64,000 nucleotides of DNA from positions 14,432,550 through 14,496,549 of the forward strand of contig NC_084707.1 in assembly GCF_033807575.1 (NCBI RefSeq). The letters are read 5' to 3'. Below the pieces are notes generated by a model. That model did no database searches. It worked only from the letters and a program-made list of their open reading frames with translations, and was not told the DNA's origin. A program made the position numbers and the translations under genes. The DNA comes from Cydia pomonella (lineage: Eukaryota > Arthropoda > Insecta > Lepidoptera > Tortricidae). Positions 58,367 through 64,000 of the stretch are shown here, one piece after another (within the stretch, counting starts at the first letter, position 1; each line of letters starts with the position of its first letter).

Positions 58367-61300
58367 AGGCTCAAGGTCTGCCGAATCGGTAATTATGGTG
58401 TCGAAACGTAATAGGCCCGACCGACATCAGTTACTAGTGTCACTACCTCACTACTAATTGTAACAATGTCCATTTAATTTATATTGTTATATGTTAACTT
58501 ATAAGTCGATTTATCTGCAAAGACGATTATAATCGTCAATAAAAGCTGTATCGAACGTTAAAAGTACTTTTGAGAAGACAGTTTGATGTAAGATTCTGTT
58601 TTCTGGTGAGGATCCTCGGAGCCGTGTATAAACAACGCCGCCGTGTCAACGGCCGCGGCATTGTGAACCCTCCCTTTCCTCTTATTAGGGCTACCAATTT
58701 CCAAATAATATGATTGGGATTTTTATGAGTTTCACGTCTAAGGTTGTACTGTTGAAATATTATCAGTGGAAATAATAAAAATCAAAACTAAACTAAATAT
58801 GGTTGTAGTCACATTATATTTTGTATACGAAAGTATGTTCATTGCTGCAACAGATAATAGCGATAATAAGTAACCTTTAGATTCCGATTATTAATACCTA
58901 CTACATTTTACATTAAAAACAAACAACTAATACACTACAGATATTGAAAATAAAATGAGCCGTCGACATTATTTACATTATTAAGTCATAAAACTAACGT
59001 CCGTATTATAAAATCCAAAATCCCATAAAAACTCAATAAACCTGACACGTTAAAGTCAATATTTTATAGGAAAGAAATAAAACGATTACCGTCAACCCTA
59101 TAAAGAGCTAACCCTCGGCGCTGCAGGGAAGCGATTTCAAGGGTGGCTTGGCTACAATATTTCCTTCTCCGATAAGGAGCTCTATTTCCATCGTTTACAT
59201 AACGAGAGTCAGAGTTCGTCCAGCATAGGCGTGGTCTCCGATTACATAAGGTTACTATGGATAATTTATACTAGTTGGCCCGGGGCGAATGCTCGCTTGA
59301 AGGAGTAAGGGATGAGAAGAACGGCCAAAGAATTAAGCCCGCCAAGACACATCAACGATAATAACTTTTATCACGCTCCCTTTTAAATGAACCTTTGATG
59401 ACTTTATTACGTTAATTGACTGCTTTTGTACGTTTTAAAAAATTACTAATGTTTAACATAAAGCTGATGAATGATGATGATGGCTTAGATTTGTTTCAAG
59501 GTACTACAACTATTTTATTTATTTGTGTTTTATACAATGTAACATAATCAGACAACAGCAGCATTCCAACAGGTTATATCAAAATATATATAAAACGCAA
59601 TTTAGTAATTAGCTAAAGCAAGTATAATATTACATTATACTAAACCTACATGGTCAATTGGGGTTCTATTTATTATTTTGAGAACTTTATTTAGTCATGT
59701 ATATCATATCATATCGACCATATCATGTCACTATTGTGTTTTAGATCTGAACTACAATAAACTGCATGAATGGGTAGCATTGGGGTAAATGATTATGTTG
59801 TCCGAAACTTCTATTTGGGCAATATCTGTCTTGTCTTTTCTCTCTCTCTTTTTCAATACTGGTTTTTTATTAAAATATGAGTCATAATACTTGATTTTAC
59901 GTCTAGGAAAATCAACTATCCAGAATAAGTAAATCGCCACGTCTTTTTATTTCTAAACATAAAGGGTAAATAATAAAACTAATAACAAGTTCTGTTCGCA
60001 AATCTCGGCGTCGTGACGTGCATGAGAGAGAGCACCCCGCGGCTATTGATCTGTAGACGGTCTCGTGTCTAACTTATATTACTTCACAGCCTGAACTTCT
60101 TTTTCATTTTTAGGCGGATGTAGCCTGTTTTTGATTTAATTCTGCCGAGCTTAGCGTATCTGCAGTAGCTATTCAAAACATGTTCATTGCTCATTTTATT
60201 TCATGAGACGAAGGATTAGATGATAGGAATCGGATCAGAGAAACAAATTTTGTTTGTAGATTGTTACATATTTGATGACCTCGTATGTTATTGGTTAAAT
60301 AACGGAGTAGTATAATTGAAGTTAAATGAAACAGTGTAGATACCGGACTTCTCCAAGATAGAGAGGATGAATTAAGTGTAGGGCATATATAAGATTCCTT
60401 TCAATCAGGACCATACACTAAGCTACTAAATTCATCAAGATATCTTTCTGCGTAATCGTCCAGCCAGTCAGCGGAAACGCGAAGCAAGATATCTGGGGGC
60501 GGGTGATATATCGGCACATTCGGTAAGAAATATTGTCGAGCGCACGCGATATAGGCAGTAAGGGTAGTCAGAATACCAATTTCTATAGTTTTCTTTACTC
60601 AACAGTGTCAAACAAGTGACGTCCCTAAGTTGGAAGCGGTCTATATATGGACATTTGCAACTCTACTAAACATTCCTTTGAGGAACAAGGATGTTGTTTG
60701 TGGATTCTGACAAAATCCTATATTCTTGAACAAAAGGAGGTTATCTATTACTTACCTAATAATGTGGTAACATAACCTTGTTTCATCTACTATGTCTACT
60801 TAAAAGAGATGGGAATAATGGGATAGAAAACTCAAAATGTTTAATTTATTTTTACATTTTACTAGAAAAGTTTCGCTCAAATTTATGTACCTATCCCTGC
60901 TGCAGTCCTAACAAATAGCCACAATTCCAGACGTCTCAGAAAGAAATTCTGACGTCAAGTAAGCCTATGTGTATCGTAGCAACGTCCCTTACATGCCTCC
61001 CCCTGTGCCTTTGTTGAAGAAGGGAAGTTGATCTATATCCCATTTCATGATGGCTACTCTAATGATGTGTAGTACGTTACTTATCTACTATTATGCATTT
61101 ATTCTGTGACGATGTTTCGACAGACATTCGAAGTTTTGATTGCATTACATCCTTGTCTATTATTATTTTGTTTATCAGCTCTTGGTTTTTTATAAAGCTA
61201 ATTATGTTTTAACCTAGTAGGCATGAAATTAGTTTTATGAAAACGCAGAATTGTAAATTGTAACCTTTTGTTTAGATTGCTTTTTTGTTTAAAACCAGCT

Positions 61301-62889
61301 TTAGCAAGGGTATTTCCCTCGAGAACCATCAGGTTTTTTCAGGAATAAAAGGATCACGTTTTCTAAACGTGTCAATTTTGGCATTCTCGGGCAAAGGTGC
61401 CACTTTGACTAAGCATGGGCTTCACCTTAAATAATGCTATCACAACATTAAAAACCTTAGTATAATCGGTGCAAATATTTTTTCAGGGAGATGTTGGATA
61501 CGTCATAAAAGTCATTAGTAGTATCCACTACTAAAAATACTTCAGTAAGTACTTAATGATTAACATCGTTTTCAGTTTTGAACTAATAAAACAGTTTCAA
61601 ATTAATATAAATTCTAATCCTGATTTCAAATGATGTCCAGCGATAACGTTTAATCTAGCTATTCTTATCCACCACAGGGATGAATGGTTCGTTGAGCCTG
61701 CCATAAAAGTAATAAAATAGCATTTGAGCACAATACGAAATATTAAATAACGCGACCGCTTCGCGTTCTAAAAATGATATATGTGTATTTCTCGTTCCGC
61801 AATGCAGTGGATGCATGGGGTAGCAGGCGTATACTCACACAATATAACGCGAACAGTATTTTCATCATCCGCTCTTCCAGTTATAGCTCTGCCATTTATT
61901 AATTTAATAAACATGGGAATCGAATATCCTATAAACGACTGCATTTATAATATAAAAATACATATATTTAGGCCTCCATTGATCCATAGATACATGTCAG
62001 ATGAATTTGGGGTCACTGAGATATGTCCCAACAAATTCAACAGAGTTTAACGTAAATATGTATACATATATTAACCTACCTTTTCTGAAAATTATTAAAT
62101 GTTATTATAATGCAATTGATACGCGCTAGGAAAGCCGTTATTATCACATTAGCTCATCCATTTAAAATAACATCGTACGAACATACTAATACGAAAGATT
62201 CGCTTACGCTACGAGACTTAAACTGTGAGATCCATCCGGAAACCATTATAAAAAGTCGATATACTTGAAATGTTTGTGTTGTGGAGTGGCGTCCGTACGC
62301 TTACTATCGGGGTTGGGCTTGCCACAACTCGCGTATAGGGGTGTCATTACAATCGCTTACCAGTACGGCGGTTTGAGGACTTAGCTCTCCGGTATAACTG
62401 TGTTCCCTTATGAAGGCTTGCAGCATATGGATCTCGAGGTCACGTCACACTGGTTAACCCAAGAGCTGAACTTGCCCATGTTCTGGATAGCAATGAATAC
62501 TAGGCTAGGAATGGAATCTGTTTTATGAGTACTACTTATACGACGCGGTAATGCCGGGGTGTGAAGTGAACAAGACTAGTAGGTACATGTATACTAGGCG
62601 GGTAACATATAAAAAATACTTATTTTCCTAGAAAGTCAGTAAATTGAACAAGCTTTACTTAAATTATTAAGTCGTGAGGAGTTTGTTCTTAACGAGCATT
62701 TGTTGGCTAATTTACATGTCTGAGGAATGGTAGATTGAATAATTAATTATAAAGATTAGATTTAAGCAGTTCGTTCGCTTTGCTGTATTAAACTGGGCAC
62801 GATATTCAGACAAAAGAAATGTTCGAATTTTATTGTTTACTTTTAAGGATTTGTATTTTATTTATTAATTATTATAATATAATAAATAA

Positions 62890-63034
62890 TAACCCCCTTA
62901 TTCATAAACGTCTACTAAAATTGACAAGCCGCTAATAATCGTTTGTTCCTTTCCAACGTATTGGTATGATGGAAAGGGACAAACGATTATTAGCGGCTTG
63001 TCAACTTTAGTAGTCGTTTATGAATAAGGGGGTT
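62890..63034. mobile_element. Hairpin MITE with AACCCCCTTATTCATAAACG termini
   Basis: The left arm (AACCCCCTTATTCATAAACG, GACAAGCCGCTAATAATCGT) is almost perfectly mirrored by the right arm ending TTTATGAATAAGGGGGTT. It is 145 bp with a small loop around CAACGTATTGGTATGATG. It has no coding capacity. Confidence 0.9.
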
Positions 63035-63304
63035 AGTAGATACGATTCCGAGTAGGTACTGCCAAATACAATAAGTACACGTATAAACGTTTGCTAACTG
63101 TACTAACTATTCTACAACTATACTGTTTTTCCTTAGTTATCGGATCGGCTAGGCATTTGGCAAACGTCTGCAGTTTAAAGACGTCGCTTTTTATTTATAG
63201 CCTGGCTAACGTAAAAGCTTGTCTCTAAAACGAAATGCATACTGACACTCTAATATTACGGATGCTCAAATAATTCTGGTCGTATATTTGCTACCAAGAA
63301 TCTT

Positions 63305-63453
63305 AGGGCTCCTCTACATGATGGCCCAGCGTAGGCCAGCCTAAGGGACGCAGCTATGCGGTGGAAGGAGATAGCAATGTCACTTGCTCCCTCTAACGCA
63401 TAAATGCGTCCCTTGGACTGGCCGACGCTGGGCCATCGTGTAGAGGAGCCATT
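63305..63453. mobile_element. MITE with GGCTCCTCTACACGATGGCC termini, intact copy
   Basis: The left end GGGCTCCTCTACATGATGGC and right end GGGCCATCGTGTAGAGGAGC are inverted with arms of over 30 bp. AAGGGACGCAGCTATGCGG and CATAAATGCGTCCCTTGG extend the pairing. Partial copies are at 15914 and 17746. The minus-strand frame 63256-63465 is an artefact of it. Confidence 0.9.
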
Positions 63454-63699
63454 ACACTCACTCACTGCTTGAATAGCAGAATTATACCTTGAATGATGTC
63501 ACGATTATGTTTGGTCCTTTATTTAAGGGTCAGTCATATTGGCTAATTTCAAGATAGGCACATAATGTATGTTTTTTTATGTAATTTTATTTGTTTATTT
63601 TTATTTATTTATGAACTCTTTACAATCCTCCACCAAACTAACTGTTTTTGTTCTGTTCAAAGAGAATGCCTCAAGGTTTCAAGTCCGCCATTTGTACTC

Positions 63700-64000
63700 T
63701 TTTTAGGGTTCCGTAGCCAAATGGCAAAAAACGGAACCCTTATAGATTCGTCATGTCCGTCTGTCTGTCCGATTCTGTCACAGCCACTTTTTTCCGAAAC
63801 TATAAAAGCTATACTGTTCAAACTTGGTAAGTAGATGTATTCTATGAACCGCATTATGATGTTTACACAAAAATAGAAAAAAAAACAATAAATTTTGGGG
63901 GTTCCCCATACTTAGAACTGAAACTCAAAAAATCTTTTTTCATCAAACCCATACGTGTGGGGTATCTATGGATAGGTCTTTAAAAATGATATTGAGGTTT
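63700..64000 (+). mobile_element. GGGTTCCGTA-group element, copy 4, cut by the window edge
   Basis: From TTTTAGGGTTCCGTAGCCAA to the last base it is nearly identical to the first 300 bp of the copy at 32266. Only a handful of substitutions were noticed (for example CTTGGTAAG for CTTAGTAAG). It reaches the start of the first tandem unit (CATCAAACCCATACGTGTGG). The right end lies beyond the window. Confidence 0.85.

Larger units (their letters stand above)
24557..64000 (+). other. First intron of the cadherin gene, extending beyond the window
   Basis: No frame downstream carries cadherin motifs (DxNDxAP, LDRE, PEN), and no other host gene is clear, so the rest of the window is read as intron. 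Drosophila CadN also has very long introns. The intron contains SINEs, MITEs and non-LTR fragments listed separately. Long stretches (24600-25800, 26050-28900, 29000-30600, 35000-36220, 36450-41260, 41830-44760, 45030-45750, 53300-56300 and 58370-62880) show nothing I can name. Confidence 0.6.

Noticed and set aside
61781..62050. An 89-residue plus-strand frame
   Set aside because: No recognisable domain, and no acceptor or donor that would make it a cadherin exon.
24600..64000. Further cadherin exons in the window
   Set aside because: No listed or visible frame contains the expected DxNDxAP, PEN or LDRE motifs. Very short exons could be missed by eye.

Overview
This is eukaryotic, AT-rich, intron-rich DNA. 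It most likely comes from a moth or butterfly (Lepidoptera). That is inferred from insect-type gene structures (a RabGGTase alpha gene, a BTB/C2H2 zinc-finger gene and the first coding exon of a neural-type cadherin) and from a dense load of short interspersed repeats that resemble families common in lepidopteran genomes. There is no prokaryotic gene cluster, CRISPR array, rRNA gene or free-standing tRNA gene.

Layout. Positions 1-938 hold the 3' side of the first gene and a plain flank. Positions 939-9933 (minus strand) hold a ten-exon gene that I could assemble completely, with consistent splice phases, for the alpha subunit of Rab geranylgeranyltransferase (528 aa). Its first coding exon is a lone ATG codon. 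A 741-bp head-to-head intergenic region (9934-10674) separates it from a plus-strand two-exon gene (10675-11712) for a 313-aa BTB/POZ protein with two C2H2 zinc fingers. Positions 11960-19500 hold no convincing host gene but many repeats: a SINE-like chimera, several inverted-repeat MITEs, and a 3' fragment of a non-LTR retrotransposon. A CpG-rich stretch at 19560-20420 is the best candidate for the promoter or 5' leader of the next gene. The first coding exon of a large cadherin (N-cadherin/CadN type; signal peptide plus two cadherin-like repeats) lies at 23272-24556 and ends in a perfect GTAAGT donor. No later exon is recognisable, so 24557-64000 reads as more than 39 kb of first intron, in keeping with the giant introns of CadN genes.

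The intron contains mobile-element debris. There are two near-identical tRNA-derived SINEs, a non-LTR RNase H fragment with a palindromic 10-bp target-site duplication, an RTE-like 3' fragment with a 13-bp duplication, a CR1-like 3' end carrying a MITE, many foldback MITEs (some nested), and an element with an internal tandem array of about 285 bp that recurs at the right edge of the window. A possible small two-exon minus-strand coding unit at 45754-46154 is the only unexplained coding-like signal.

I did not find a coherent undescribed multi-gene system. The most informative observations are the repeat biology (nested foldback elements, exact target-site duplications, recent SINE copies), the possible furin-type cleavage site in the cadherin N-terminus, the shared promoter, and the orphan two-exon reading frame. 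All family names are from recognition by eye; no database search was run.
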